This document shows, in pieces, positions 8,767 through 18,787 of a stretch of DNA of 64,000 nucleotides. The translations under genes were made by a program, and so were the position numbers. The stretch's first letter is position 1. Each line of letters starts with the position of its first letter. The stretch lies in contig JADZED010000027.1 of NCBI GenBank assembly GCA_020850715.1, positions 210,598-274,597 of the forward strand. The letters are read 5' to 3'. Below the pieces are notes generated by a model, which was given only the letters and a program-made list of their open reading frames with translations, was not told the origin of the DNA and did not search any database. This DNA comes from Acidobacteriota bacterium. GTDB lineage: Bacteria; Acidobacteriota; Vicinamibacteria; Vicinamibacterales; CAVVIG01.

Positions 8767-9044
8767 CCCCGCGCGAGCCGATCGGCGGCGGCAGCGCCGG
8801 CGAAGTCCTTCTCGGTCAGGCCGCCTTCGCTGTGCGTCGAGTAGGTGAGCGTCACCCGCTTGTAGTTGATGAGGATGTCGGGATGATGATCGGCGCGCTC
8901 CGCCTCGGGCGCGAGCCGATCCACGAACGCGATCGCGGCCGGAAAATCCTCGAACGTGTACTGCTTCCGGATCTCGTCGCCGGCGAGCGTCCACCCCGCG
9001 AGCGCCGGCATCCGGGCGTCGATCTCGGATCTGGCAAGCTTCAT
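8763..9044 (-). CDS. Pterin-4a-carbinolamine dehydratase
   Basis: A 93-residue single-domain enzyme of the PCD/DCoH family. The catalytic histidine region is EAERADHHPDILINYKRVT followed by STHSEGGLTEKDF, which is diagnostic. It dehydrates 4a-hydroxytetrahydropterin and so recycles the pterin cofactor of aromatic amino acid hydroxylases. In bacteria without such a hydroxylase it may serve molybdopterin or folate chemistry. No hydroxylase is seen in this window. It is coupled to the MerR gene by a 4-base overlap. Confidence 0.9.
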   Translation of the reverse strand: MKLARSEIDARMPALAGWTLAGDEIRKQYTFEDFPAAIAFVDRLAPEAERADHHPDILINYKRVTLTYSTHSEGGLTEKDFAGAAAADRLARG

Positions 9045-9110
9045 CGTCTACTCCCCGCGCGCGCCAGACGCGTCCCGGCCGCACGCCATCGTCGGCTGGA
9101 CGCCGGCCGT

Positions 9111-9449
9111 TCAGTCCGGCTTCCGCGCGCGCACCTCGTCGAGCCGGACGCGGGCCGCCTCGAGCGCATTCAGCGAGTCCTTCTGCATTTCCGCCGCCGA
9201 CGGCCCTTCGGTCGGGCTCGCGAACGCGCTGCCGGCAATCGTACGGTGATAGGCGCGCTCGGCCGCCTGCAGCGCCTCGAGCGCGGAGATGTGCTCGGCC
9301 TGCCACTCGAGCCACCGCGTGAGACGGTCGACGGCCTCGCGCTCGGTCGCGCCGCTGAATTCGGGGCCGAACCGATCGCCGGTATCGCCGCGCTCCGCGT
9401 GCGCCAGCCACTGGCCTTCGCGGACGACCTCCTGATTGTGCTGGTCACA
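9111..9449 (-). CDS. Small coiled-coil protein of unknown function, start unclear
   Basis: The minus-strand frame from about 9449 to the TGA at 9111 has good coding character: GATEREAVDRLTRWLEWQAEHISALEALQAAERAYHRT, then FASPTEGPSAAEMQKDSLNALEAARVRLDEVR. It reads as helical and coiled-coil-like, with no membrane segment. No in-frame ATG, GTG or TTG precedes the conserved part. A GTG at 9448 overlaps the stop of the upstream oxidase gene in ideal coupling geometry but is in another frame. Either a one-base indel separates start and body, or a non-standard start is used. The function is unknown. Confidence 0.5.
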   Translation of the reverse strand, partial: CDQHNQEVVREGQWLAHAERGDTGDRFGPEFSGATEREAVDRLTRWLEWQAEHISALEALQAAERAYHRTIAGSAFASPTEGPSAAEMQKDSLNALEAARVRLDEVRARKPD

Positions 9450-10563
9450 ACAGCCCGAACCGCTCAGGCGCGGTCTGCGCGAGGAGCGGATCCGCACGAT
9501 TCTCGAGCACGAGGTCGGCGACCAGCTGTGCCGTGAGCGGCGCCAGCAGGATGCCGCTGCGGTAGTGGCCGGTCGCATACAGCAGGTTCGGCAGCGCCCG
9601 CGACGGACCGATGATCGGCAGTTCGTCGCCCGAGGCGGGCCGCAGCCCGACGCGTGCGCCGGCGAATCCGGCCGTCCACCCGTGCGGCACGATCTCGCAC
9701 GCCGCCTGCAGCAGATCGTGCACGCCGGCCGCCGTGGCGCGTTCGTCAAAGCCTGCGTCTTCTGAAGTCGCGCCCACCAGCAGCGTGCCGTTGTCCCAGG
9801 GCACCAGATAGCAGCGCTCCGACCAGGTCACCCGCTTCAGCGGCGCGCCCACCCACTCGAGGTGCAGCAGCTGCCCGCGTACCGGGCGCACCGGCGCCGG
9901 CTGCTCCGCCCCGTCGACTTCGATGCCACCCGACCAGCTGCCGGCCGCGATTACCACGCGATCGCCCGAGAGCGAGCCGCGCTCGGTCTCGACCACGAGG
10001 CCCGGGCCGTCGGCCCTCACCCGCCGCACGCGTCCACGCTCGACCAGCTGCGCTCCGTGCCGCCGCGCGGCGGCAGCGAGCGCCGACAGCAGCTGCGGCG
10101 CCGACACGAACCCCTGCGAGGGCACCAGCAGCCCGCCAACGACGCCCTGCGAAAGATACGGCTCTTCCCCGCGCACGCCCGCCGCGTCCAGCAGCGTCGC
10201 GCGCACGCCGCGCTGCTCGAGCCGTCGGGCCGTCAGGGCGAATCGGCTCATGCGGCGGTCGTCGGCGGCAACTTCGAGCGTGCCGGTCCGCCTGTACAGA
10301 ATCGGCTGGCCGCTGTCGCGGGCGACGTCGGGCAGCAGGCGATCGAACAGATCGAGGCTGCGCACCGCGAAGTCGAGCAGCGGGCTGTCCTCGCCGGCCT
10401 CGATGAAGGGCGCCAGAATCCCGGCCGCCGCCTGGGTGGCGCCCATGCCGGCCGCACGCATGTCGACGACCTCGACCGACGCCCCGCGCCGCGCCATCTC
10501 ATACGCGATGGCGCAGCCGACGATGCCGGCGCCCACGACGACAATGTCACGCGAAACGGGCAT
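9445..10563 (-). CDS. thiO: Glycine oxidase ThiO (FAD-dependent)
   Basis: A 372-residue FAD-dependent amine oxidase of the DadA/ThiO group. The N-terminal dinucleotide-binding motif is VVVGAGIVGCAIAYEMARRG. It is followed by the GMGATQAAAGILAP region typical of glycine oxidase and a C-terminal YATGHYRSGILLAP block that closes the FAD site. ThiO oxidises glycine to the imine used in thiazole formation for thiamine. Other thi genes are absent nearby, so a general D-amino acid or glycine oxidase role is also possible. The gene starts an apparent minus-strand run continuing through the coiled-coil protein, the dehydratase and the MerR regulator. Confidence 0.88.
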   Translation of the reverse strand: MPVSRDIVVVGAGIVGCAIAYEMARRGASVEVVDMRAAGMGATQAAAGILAPFIEAGEDSPLLDFAVRSLDLFDRLLPDVARDSGQPILYRRTGTLEVAADDRRMSRFALTARRLEQRGVRATLLDAAGVRGEEPYLSQGVVGGLLVPSQGFVSAPQLLSALAAAARRHGAQLVERGRVRRVRADGPGLVVETERGSLSGDRVVIAAGSWSGGIEVDGAEQPAPVRPVRGQLLHLEWVGAPLKRVTWSERCYLVPWDNGTLLVGATSEDAGFDERATAAGVHDLLQAACEIVPHGWTAGFAGARVGLRPASGDELPIIGPSRALPNLLYATGHYRSGILLAPLTAQLVADLVLENRADPLLAQTAPERFGLL

Positions 10564-10569
10564 GAGGGG

Positions 10570-10575
10570 ATCTTA
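10570..10575 (-). promoter_or_regulatory. -10-like TAAGAT before thiO
   Basis: Read on the minus strand, TAAGAT ends 6 bases before the thiO ATG at 10563, matching the close-spaced pattern elsewhere in the window. Confidence 0.45.
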
Positions 10576-10753
10576 TCAATGGAGTTTGAGGATTTGTGCG
10601 GGGCTGCTCTCGGGCAAGGACACTTTCGACGCGAGGGGACAGCGCGATCCCTGGTAACCGTTCACGTCATAGGCATTTGCGCGCGATCGCCGCCACGCGC
10701 GCCGGCACGTGGCTTGCGTCAGGGTGGAGCGGTTTCCCGACAGGAGCACCCCG

Positions 10754-11794
10754 ATGATTTCCAGTCGTCTGGCCTTTGGCGCACTTGCCGTCGCATGTAT
10801 CGTCGCTGCCGCGGGCGGCGGGTATCTCGCGACCCGGCAGAACGCCGTTCCGACCCCGGCCGCCGCCGCCGGGGCACCCGCCGTCGAGAGGTCTGCGGCC
10901 GCGGCGAGCGCCCAGCCCTTGTCCGTGCAGGAGCCCGCGGTCGCCGTCGAATCACCAATCGCATCGTCAGAGCCGGCGGCGGCATCCGCCCGGGCAAGAC
11001 CGACACCGTCCTCCGGCAACGTGGGATCGACAAGCCGACCCGAACCGGACGCCGTGGCCGCGCGGCCGAGCCCAGAGCCCGCTCGCCCGGCGAATCAAAC
11101 CGCTCGCCGCGACACGACGGCCGCAGAGCGCGTTCGACCGATCGCCGCGCCCAGGGCACCCTCGGCGGCCGGCGCGCCCGAAGCGCTGCCGGACACCGCC
11201 GCGACGGCGCATGCCGACGAACCGGCCGCGCCCGAGCCGGCGCCGGCGGCCAGCGCCGCCGAGCCTGCGCGCGAGGAACTGGTCGTCGCCGCCGACTCGG
11301 TGATCGGCCTGCAGACCAGGACGTCGATCACGACCGAGACGGCTCACGTCGAAGATCGGATCGAGGCTCACGTCACGCGCGCGGTGCGCGTCGACGACCG
11401 GGTTGCCATCCCCGCCGGCGCCAAGGCGCTCGGCTCGGTCACGCTCGTCGAGCGCGGCGGCAAGTTCAAGGAACAGGCACGGCTCGGCATCCGGTTCCAC
11501 ACGCTCGTGCTCGACGACGGCACGGAAGTGCCGATCAGCACCGAGACGATCTACCGCGTCGGCGAAGCTCCCAGCGCGGCGCAGAAGGTGGGGGGCGGCG
11601 CCGTTGGCGGCGCCATCCTCGGCGCGATCCTCGGCGGCGGCAAGGGCGCGGTGCTCGGCGGCCTGGCGGGCGCCGGCGGCGGGGCCGCGGTCGCGATGGC
11701 GAGCGACAGCCACCCGGCGCAGCTCGCCGCGGGTGCGCCGCTCACCATCCGTCTCATCTCGCCGGTCACGGTGACGGTGGACAGCAAGGACTAA
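10754..11794 (+). CDS. Exported or membrane-anchored protein with a glycine-zipper C-terminus
   Basis: A 346-residue protein starting at ATG 10754, behind an AGGAG ribosome-binding site at the right distance. Residues 1-25 form a signal or anchor segment. Residues about 30-180 are a Pro/Ala-rich low-complexity linker. A folded region follows (about 180-290), containing RDDRVAIPAGAKALGSVTLV-like beta patterns and LVLDDGTEVPISTETIYRVG. Then comes a glycine zipper (GGGAVGGAILGAILGGG, then GLAGAGGGAAVAM) that could insert into a membrane. I do not recognise a named family. Proline-rich linkers of this kind often span the periplasm. Confidence 0.75.
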   Translation: MISSRLAFGALAVACIVAAAGGGYLATRQNAVPTPAAAAGAPAVERSAAAASAQPLSVQEPAVAVESPIASSEPAAASARARPTPSSGNVGSTSRPEPDAVAARPSPEPARPANQTARRDTTAAERVRPIAAPRAPSAAGAPEALPDTAATAHADEPAAPEPAPAASAAEPAREELVVAADSVIGLQTRTSITTETAHVEDRIEAHVTRAVRVDDRVAIPAGAKALGSVTLVERGGKFKEQARLGIRFHTLVLDDGTEVPISTETIYRVGEAPSAAQKVGGGAVGGAILGAILGGGKGAVLGGLAGAGGGAAVAMASDSHPAQLAAGAPLTIRLISPVTVTVDSKD

Positions 11795-11800
11795 CCGCCC

Positions 11801-11806
11801 TAGGAT
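11801..11806 (+). promoter_or_regulatory. -10 box TAGGAT setting the decarboxylase start
   Basis: TAGGAT ends directly at an in-frame GTG (11807) and 6 bases before a second in-frame GTG (11813). By the window-wide spacing pattern the second GTG is the likelier start. Confidence 0.4.
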
Positions 11807-11812
11807 GTGCCC

Positions 11813-13255
11813 GTGGACGCCGCCGATTTCCGCAGGCACGGGCACGCCCTGGTCGACTGGATCGCCGAATACCTCGAACATCCCGGGAAGTACCCCGTCC
11901 TCTCGCGCGCCACGCCCGGCGACATCGTGGCGGCGCTGCCGGCCGGCGCGCCCGAAGAAGGCGAGAGCTTCGAGGCAATCGTCGCCGACTTCGAGCGGAT
12001 CCTCGTCCCCGGCCTGACGCACTGGAACCACCCCGGCTTCCTCGCCTACTTCCCGATCACCGGCAGCGCGCCGGGCGTCCTGGCCGAATTCCTCGCCGCG
12101 GCGCTCAATCAGCAGGCCATGCTCTGGCGCACGTCGCCTGCCGCAACCGAGCTGGAGGAGGTGGCGCTCGGCTGGCTGCGCCGGCTGATCGGCCTGCCCG
12201 ACGCGTTCGAAGGGGTGATCTACGACACCGCCTCGACCTCGACCCTGCACGCGCTGGTGGCGGCGCGGCAGGCCGCGGTTGACGACGTGCGCGCGCGCGG
12301 GCTGGCCGGGCGCCCCGACGTGCCGCCGCTGCGCGTCTACTGCTCGGAGCAGGCGCATTCCTCGATCGACAAGGCGGTGATGGCGATCGGGCTCGGCCTC
12401 GAGTCGCTGCGCAAGATTCCGATCGACGAGGAATTCCGCCTGCGGGTCGACGCGCTGAAGGCGGCGATCGCCGAAGACCGCGCGGCCGGCCGCCTGCCGA
12501 TCGCCGTCGTCGCCACGGTGGGCACGACCGCGACGACGAGCATCGACCCGGTCGGCGAGATCGCCGAGGTGTGCGCCGCCGAATCGCTCTGGCTGCACGT
12601 CGACGCGGCCTACGGCGGGATGGCCGCGATGCTGCCGTCGCACGCGCACGTCCTGAAAGGCGCCGATCGCGCAGACTCGCTGGTCGTGAACCCGCACAAG
12701 TGGCTGTTCACGCCGGTCGACCTGAGCGCGTTCTACACACGGCGCATGGACGCGATCCGCGCGGCATTCGCGCTGACGCCCGCGTATCTGCAGACGACTG
12801 AAACCGCCCCGGTGAAGAACCTCATGGACACCGGGTTCCAGCTCGGGCGCCGGTTCCGCGCGCTGAAACTCTGGATGATCCTGCGCTCGTTCGGCGCGCG
12901 CGCCATCCGCCGCCATCTGAGCCGCCACATCGCCATCGCGCGCAGCTTCGGCGCCTGGGTCGACGCGCATCCCGACTTCGAGCGCGTCGCGCCGGTGCCG
13001 CTGAGCGTCGTCTGCTTCAGGTGGAATCCGTCGGTCCCGGCCGGATCCGGATTGCCGCCGGAGGGGCTCGACGATGCGAACGAGCGGCTCGTGGATGCCG
13101 TGAACAGCACCGGCGAAGTCTTCCTGACTCATACGCGTTTGCGCGGGCGCATCGCGATCCGGCTCGCCGTCGGACACCTCGACACCACCGAAGCGCACGT
13201 GCGCCGCGCCTGGGAGCTGCTCGTGTCGTGCGCGGCCGGTGCGGCGCGCGCCTGA
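11813..13255 (+). CDS. Group II PLP-dependent amino acid decarboxylase (aromatic-L-amino-acid decarboxylase-like)
   Basis: A 480-residue cytosolic decarboxylase. The N-terminal three-helix segment ends in GLTHWNHPGFLAYFPITGS, typical of aromatic amino acid decarboxylases. The PLP site includes SEQAHSSIDKA, HVDAAYGGMA and the lysine of VVNPHKWLFTP (K296). It should convert an aromatic amino acid (tyrosine, DOPA, tryptophan or phenylalanine) to its amine. The specific substrate cannot be assigned. The start at GTG 11813 is chosen from promoter spacing; GTG 11807 would add two residues. It stands alone between the glycine-zipper gene and a barrel protein. Confidence 0.88.
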   Translation: MDAADFRRHGHALVDWIAEYLEHPGKYPVLSRATPGDIVAALPAGAPEEGESFEAIVADFERILVPGLTHWNHPGFLAYFPITGSAPGVLAEFLAAALNQQAMLWRTSPAATELEEVALGWLRRLIGLPDAFEGVIYDTASTSTLHALVAARQAAVDDVRARGLAGRPDVPPLRVYCSEQAHSSIDKAVMAIGLGLESLRKIPIDEEFRLRVDALKAAIAEDRAAGRLPIAVVATVGTTATTSIDPVGEIAEVCAAESLWLHVDAAYGGMAAMLPSHAHVLKGADRADSLVVNPHKWLFTPVDLSAFYTRRMDAIRAAFALTPAYLQTTETAPVKNLMDTGFQLGRRFRALKLWMILRSFGARAIRRHLSRHIAIARSFGAWVDAHPDFERVAPVPLSVVCFRWNPSVPAGSGLPPEGLDDANERLVDAVNSTGEVFLTHTRLRGRIAIRLAVGHLDTTEAHVRRAWELLVSCAAGAARA

Positions 13256-13459
13256 GCTGTCGCAGCCCCGCGGGATCCACCGGAGACATCACCGGGCGGC
13301 CGGGCTTTGGCCGGGGCGGCGTCGGCGACCGAACGGAAGCGCGTGCCGACCTTCACGGCCGAACGCACGCCGGGGCGCCTGCCGGGGTACGTCGCTTGCA
13401 GCCGTTCCGGGGTCGCCCGCACGGCGTCGCCGTCGGGCTCAACAAGGAGAGCAGGCGCA

Positions 13460-14035
13460 ATGCGACGAGTCATGACAGCCCTCGTCTTCACTGCGGTCGT
13501 GGCGATCGCGGCCCCCAGCCCGGCGCACGCCGAAGGCTACGTCAGCCCGTGGGCCGGCGTGAACTTCGGCAGCCAGATCGACAACGGGCGCGGCAGCTTC
13601 GGCGTCGATGCCGGCGGCATGGGCGCCGGGATCATCGGCGGCGAGATCGCGTTCGGGTACAGCCCGAGCTTCTTCGGCAGCCAGAACGATTTCGGCGACA
13701 ACACCGTGATCGATCTCATGGCCAATCTGATCGTGGGCATTCCCTTCGGCGGCACGCGCGGCGCGGGATTCCGGCCATTCGTCACCGGCGGCGCCGGCCT
13801 CGTGCGCACGCAGGTCGACGACAACACGGTCACCAGCGTGTCCTCGTCGGACAACATGCCGGGTTGGAATCTCGGCGCGGGCGTGATGGGCTACTTCAAC
13901 GATCACGTCGGGCTCCGCGGCGACGTGAAGTACATCCGCAGCTGGAAGGACCTGAACACCGGCGACGTCCGGATCGACGTGAGCGCCGGCCAGCTGCACT
14001 ACTGGCGCACGGCGATCGGCGTGGTGATCCGGTAG
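13460..14035 (+). CDS. Outer-membrane beta-barrel protein
   Basis: A 191-residue protein starting at ATG 13460, preceded by an AAGGAGAG ribosome-binding site. A signal peptide ends at SPAHAEG (about residue 25). The mature chain alternates hydrophobic and polar residues in short strands and is rich in Gly, Asn and aromatic residues (YVSPWAGVNFGSQ, GFRPFVTGGAGLV, GLRGDVKYIRSWKD). It ends in an amphipathic strand, as small OmpA/OmpW-like barrels do. This implies a Gram-negative envelope. A specific role cannot be assigned. Confidence 0.8.
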   Translation: MRRVMTALVFTAVVAIAAPSPAHAEGYVSPWAGVNFGSQIDNGRGSFGVDAGGMGAGIIGGEIAFGYSPSFFGSQNDFGDNTVIDLMANLIVGIPFGGTRGAGFRPFVTGGAGLVRTQVDDNTVTSVSSSDNMPGWNLGAGVMGYFNDHVGLRGDVKYIRSWKDLNTGDVRIDVSAGQLHYWRTAIGVVIR

Positions 14036-14076
14036 GCTCGCGTCCCCCGTCGTGCGGCCTCCGGACCTGCGCGCCA

Positions 14077-14238
14077 AGTGTCCCGTCCCAGTGGATCGTG
14101 GCATCAGTCGCGGAGCGCCGCGCCCCGATGGCCAGGCGCGAGGAGTGAGGATATTGGGTATATCTGAGCGACGAGCAACGCCGCCAGCGGGGATGCGCCG
14201 CCCGCGAATGGTGTCGCGAACCACTGGGACGGGACACT
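14077..14238. mobile_element. 162-bp element with perfect 18-bp terminal inverted repeats
   Basis: Bases 14077-14094 (AGTGTCCCGTCCCAGTGG) and 14221-14238 are perfect inverted repeats of 18 bases bounding a 126-base core with no credible gene. The size and ends are those of a MITE-like non-autonomous element or a large structured repeat. No target-site duplication is obvious. The right end supplies part of the stop codon of the neighbouring phosphatase gene. Confidence 0.6.
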
Positions 14239-14698
14239 AGCATTCGATCCGCCAGACTTCCTCCCACGATTCGCCTGCGTCGAGGCTTCGCAGCGCCACG
14301 ATGCCGTGTGGAGGGAACGTCGCCTGGGCGCCGGACGCGCCGGTCAGCAGCGCGCGCAGCGCCGGCAGGTGCGGAAAGTGTCCGACGAGCATCAGGTCGC
14401 GCGGCTCCGCCCGCAGCCGGTCGCGGATGAAGGCGGGCGGGTCGTCTGGCTGGAGATCGCGCGTGGCCGAGAGCCCCGCGAGCGCGTTGCACGCGCGCCA
14501 GTACTGCTGGGCGGTCTGGCGCGCGCGCAGCTTCCCGCTGTGCCAGACGACGGCCGGCTTCGCCCCGCGCGCCGCCGCGAGCGCCGCCAGGCGCTCCACC
14601 GCGGCCAGACCCTGCGCCGACAGCGGGCGAAGCGGATCGACCTCAGGCCCGACCGCCTCGCCGTGGTGCACGAGGTAGACGAAGACGGCGGGCGGCAC
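14237..14698 (-). CDS. SixA-type phosphohistidine phosphatase family protein
   Basis: A 153-residue histidine-phosphatase-superfamily protein of SixA length. It has the N-terminal catalytic block FVYLVHHGEA, the VWHSGKLRARQTAQ segment (family S-x-x-x-R-A-x-Q-T), and the second histidine in LMLVGHFPHL. In SixA the first block is normally RHGEA. Here the arginine is replaced by histidine, which could alter phosphate binding. SixA removes phosphate from histidine of phosphotransfer proteins. The start is GTG 14698, 4 bases after the stop of the M28 lipoprotein gene on the same strand. The stop codon lies at the border of the inverted-repeat element. Confidence 0.8.
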   Translation of the reverse strand: MPPAVFVYLVHHGEAVGPEVDPLRPLSAQGLAAVERLAALAAARGAKPAVVWHSGKLRARQTAQQYWRACNALAGLSATRDLQPDDPPAFIRDRLRAEPRDLMLVGHFPHLPALRALLTGASGAQATFPPHGIVALRSLDAGESWEEVWRIEC

Positions 14699-14702
14699 GG
14701 CG

Positions 14703-16436
<1,734 letters not shown>

Positions 16437-16452
16437 AGGGTGATAATACCGG
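16437..16452. promoter_or_regulatory. 16-bp divergent promoter region with overlapping -10 boxes
   Basis: Only 16 bases separate the divergent start codons at 16436 and 16453. The minus-strand gene has TATTAT (16448-16443) 6 bases before its ATG and the plus-strand gene has GATAAT (16442-16447) 5 bases before its ATG. The two hexamers overlap, so both messages would be leaderless and the promoters cannot be occupied at once. Confidence 0.5.
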
Positions 16453-17448
16453 ATGCCGACGCCACGCCAGCCGGGCAACGCGACGCTGACCGCCGTTCCC
16501 GGCATCGCGGTCGGGCACTGCACGCTGGCGGAGCGTCCGACCGGCTGTACGGTCGTGCTGACCGGGCGGGGCGCAACGGCCGGGGTCGACGTCCGCGGCG
16601 CCGCGCCCGCGACGCGCGAAACCGATCTGCTCGGCGCGGTCAACGTGGTCCAGCAGGTGCACGCCATCGTCCTGTCCGGCGGCAGCGCCTACGGTCTCGA
16701 TGCCGCCGCGGGCGTGATGCGCTTTCTCGAAGAGCGCGGCGTCGGCTTCGCCTTCGGAGGCGTACGCGTGCCGATCGTGCCGGGCGCCGCGCTGTTCGAC
16801 CTGGCGATCGGCGATCCGCGGGTGCGGCCGTCTGCCGAGCACGGCTACCGCGCCGCCGCCGCGGCCAGCGGCGCCCCGGTGGCGGAGGGGAGCGTGGGCG
16901 CCGGCGCGGGCGCCACCTTCGGCAAGCTGGCCGGCGTCGAACGCGCGATGAAGGGCGGCCTCGGCAGCGCCGCCATCGTGCTGGCCGACGGCCTGATCGT
17001 GGCGGCGCTGGCGGCGGTGAACGCGGCGGGCGACGTCGTCGACCCCGCGACCGGCGCCATCGTTGCCGGCGCGCGAGCGGCGGACGGCGCCGGATTCGCC
17101 GATGCGCGCCGCCTCGTCCGCGCGGGCGCGCCCGGTCTGGCCGGCCGGCAGCCCGGCGCGCACACGACGCTGGGCGTTGTCGCGACCAACGCCGCGCTCG
17201 ACAGGCCCGCGGCGACCCGTGTCGCGCAGATGGCGCACGATGGCCTGGCGCGCGCGATTTGTCCGAGCCACACGTCGAGCGATGGCGATACGATCTTCGC
17301 CCTGGCCACCGGCGCCCGCGCCGGCGCGGACGATGCGAGCCGGATCGGCGCGCTCGCGGCCGATGCGATGGCGGAGGCCATCCTCCGCGCCGTGCGCGAG
17401 GCGTCCGGCGTGCCCGGCTTCCCGGCGCTGCGCGATTTGCGGCCATAA
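16453..17448 (+). CDS. P1 family peptidase (DmpA/L-aminopeptidase D-esterase-like)
   Basis: A 331-residue Ntn-type hydrolase. Visible family blocks are LTAVPGIAVGHCT at the start, HAIVLSGGSAYGLDAAAGVM, GSVGAGAGATFGKL, and HTTLGVVATNAALDR, where the chain is expected to self-cleave before a Thr/Ser nucleophile to give alpha and beta subunits. Relatives release N-terminal amino acids or D-residues from amides and short peptides. The gene is divergent from an M28 peptidase only 16 bases away, so the two are probably co-regulated or mutually exclusive in transcription. The start is fixed by the short promoter gap. Confidence 0.9.
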   Translation: MPTPRQPGNATLTAVPGIAVGHCTLAERPTGCTVVLTGRGATAGVDVRGAAPATRETDLLGAVNVVQQVHAIVLSGGSAYGLDAAAGVMRFLEERGVGFAFGGVRVPIVPGAALFDLAIGDPRVRPSAEHGYRAAAAASGAPVAEGSVGAGAGATFGKLAGVERAMKGGLGSAAIVLADGLIVAALAAVNAAGDVVDPATGAIVAGARAADGAGFADARRLVRAGAPGLAGRQPGAHTTLGVVATNAALDRPAATRVAQMAHDGLARAICPSHTSSDGDTIFALATGARAGADDASRIGALAADAMAEAILRAVREASGVPGFPALRDLRP

Positions 17449-17449
17449 T
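17444..17449 (+). promoter_or_regulatory. -10-like CATAAT with a downstream ribosome-binding site for the dehydrogenase
   Basis: CATAAT at the end of the P1 peptidase gene is followed by a purine-rich GAAGGAG (17471-17477) 7 bases before the GTG at 17485. This fixes that GTG over the out-of-frame ATG at 17480. Unlike many neighbours this gene would have a conventional leader. Confidence 0.45.
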
Positions 17450-17484
17450 CGGCGCACGCACGATCAACCAGAAGGAGCGATGTC

Positions 17485-18552
17485 GTGGAGACGTTTCGTA
17501 TTGCAGTGATCGCGGGCGACGGGATCGGCCGCGAGGTGATTCCGGCCGGCATGGCCGCGCTCGAAGCCGTCACGCAGGGCAGCGGCACGACGCTCGAATT
17601 CATCGAGCTCCCCTGGGGATGCGACTATTACCGGACGCACGGCCGCATGATGGAAGAGGGCGGCCTCGAGATCCTCGCGAAGTTCGACGCCATCTATCTC
17701 GGCGCGATCGGCGCGCCGACGGTGCCCGATCACGTCGCCGTCTGGGATCTCATCCTGCCGATCCGCCAGCGGTTCGATCAGTACGTGAACCTCCGGCCCA
17801 TGCGCCTGCTGCCGGGCCTCGCCTCGCCGCTCGCCAGCCGCGCGCCGGCCGATATCGACATGGTGTGCGTCCGCGAGAACTCAGAAGGGGAGTACGCGGG
17901 GCTCGGCGGCCGCGTCCACGTCGGTACGCCGCACGAGGCGGCCGTGCAGACCGGCCTCTTCACCCGCCACGGCATCGAACGCATCGTCCGCTACGCGTTC
18001 CGGATCGCGTCGGCGCGCCCGCGCCGGCTGCTCGCCAGCGCAACCAAGTCCAACGCGCTGCAGCACTCGATGGTGCTCTGGGACGAAGTGGCCGAGCGGG
18101 TCAAGGCCGAGTTTCCGGCCGTGGAGTATCGGAAGTACCACGTCGACGCGCTCGCCGCGCGCATGGTGACCCATCCGGCAACCGTCGACGTCATCGTCGC
18201 GTCCAACCTGTTCGGCGACATCCTGACCGATCTCGGGTCGGCGATTTCGGGCAGTCTCGGCGTCGCTCCAGGGGGCAATATCAATCCGGAGCGCACGTCC
18301 CCGTCGATGTTCGAGCCGATTCACGGGTCGGCGCCAGATATCGCGGGCAAGGGGATCGCCAACCCGATTGGCGCGATCTGGGCGGGTGCCCTGATGATCG
18401 ACCATCTCGGCCGCCGCGATCTTCACGATCGGCTGCTCTCGGCCATCGAACGGGTCGTCGCCGCCGGCCGCGTGCGCACGCCCGACCTGGGGGGCAGGGC
18501 GACGACCAGGGAGATGTCGGCCGCGATTGCCGGCGAGATTGGCGCGGCGTAG
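17485..18552 (+). CDS. Isocitrate/isopropylmalate dehydrogenase family, tartrate/D-malate dehydrogenase type
   Basis: A 355-residue NAD-dependent beta-decarboxylating dehydrogenase. It has the N-terminal VIAGDGIGREVIPAG, the substrate-loop LPWGCDYYRTHGRMM that is typical of tartrate/D-malate dehydrogenases and not of isopropylmalate or isocitrate enzymes, CVRENSEGEYAGLGGR, the metal-site SNLFGDILTDLGS, and the NAD-binding FEPIHGSAPDIAGKGIANP. It probably oxidises tartrate or D-malate in the cytosol. Which of the two cannot be decided here. It lies 36 bases after the P1 peptidase and no leu genes are nearby. Confidence 0.85.
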   Translation: METFRIAVIAGDGIGREVIPAGMAALEAVTQGSGTTLEFIELPWGCDYYRTHGRMMEEGGLEILAKFDAIYLGAIGAPTVPDHVAVWDLILPIRQRFDQYVNLRPMRLLPGLASPLASRAPADIDMVCVRENSEGEYAGLGGRVHVGTPHEAAVQTGLFTRHGIERIVRYAFRIASARPRRLLASATKSNALQHSMVLWDEVAERVKAEFPAVEYRKYHVDALAARMVTHPATVDVIVASNLFGDILTDLGSAISGSLGVAPGGNINPERTSPSMFEPIHGSAPDIAGKGIANPIGAIWAGALMIDHLGRRDLHDRLLSAIERVVAAGRVRTPDLGGRATTREMSAAIAGEIGAA

Positions 18553-18787
18553 CGGCGGGCGTCTCGCCGGGGCCGGCGCGCGGGCGGCGCCAGGCCGGGA
18601 AATCGGGGCGATCGGAGAACCTCGACGGTTGCGGTCCTGCGGCGCGGCAAGTCCGGCCGTCTTGACCGCGGGCCGCTGGGGGTAGACGATGATCTGAGCA
18701 GCCCGGTGCCTGCGGACCGGCAGCGTGTCGCCGTTACCTTTGAAGCGCGTCGCTCACATGTCACCAGCACGATCCGGCAGTAACGCC

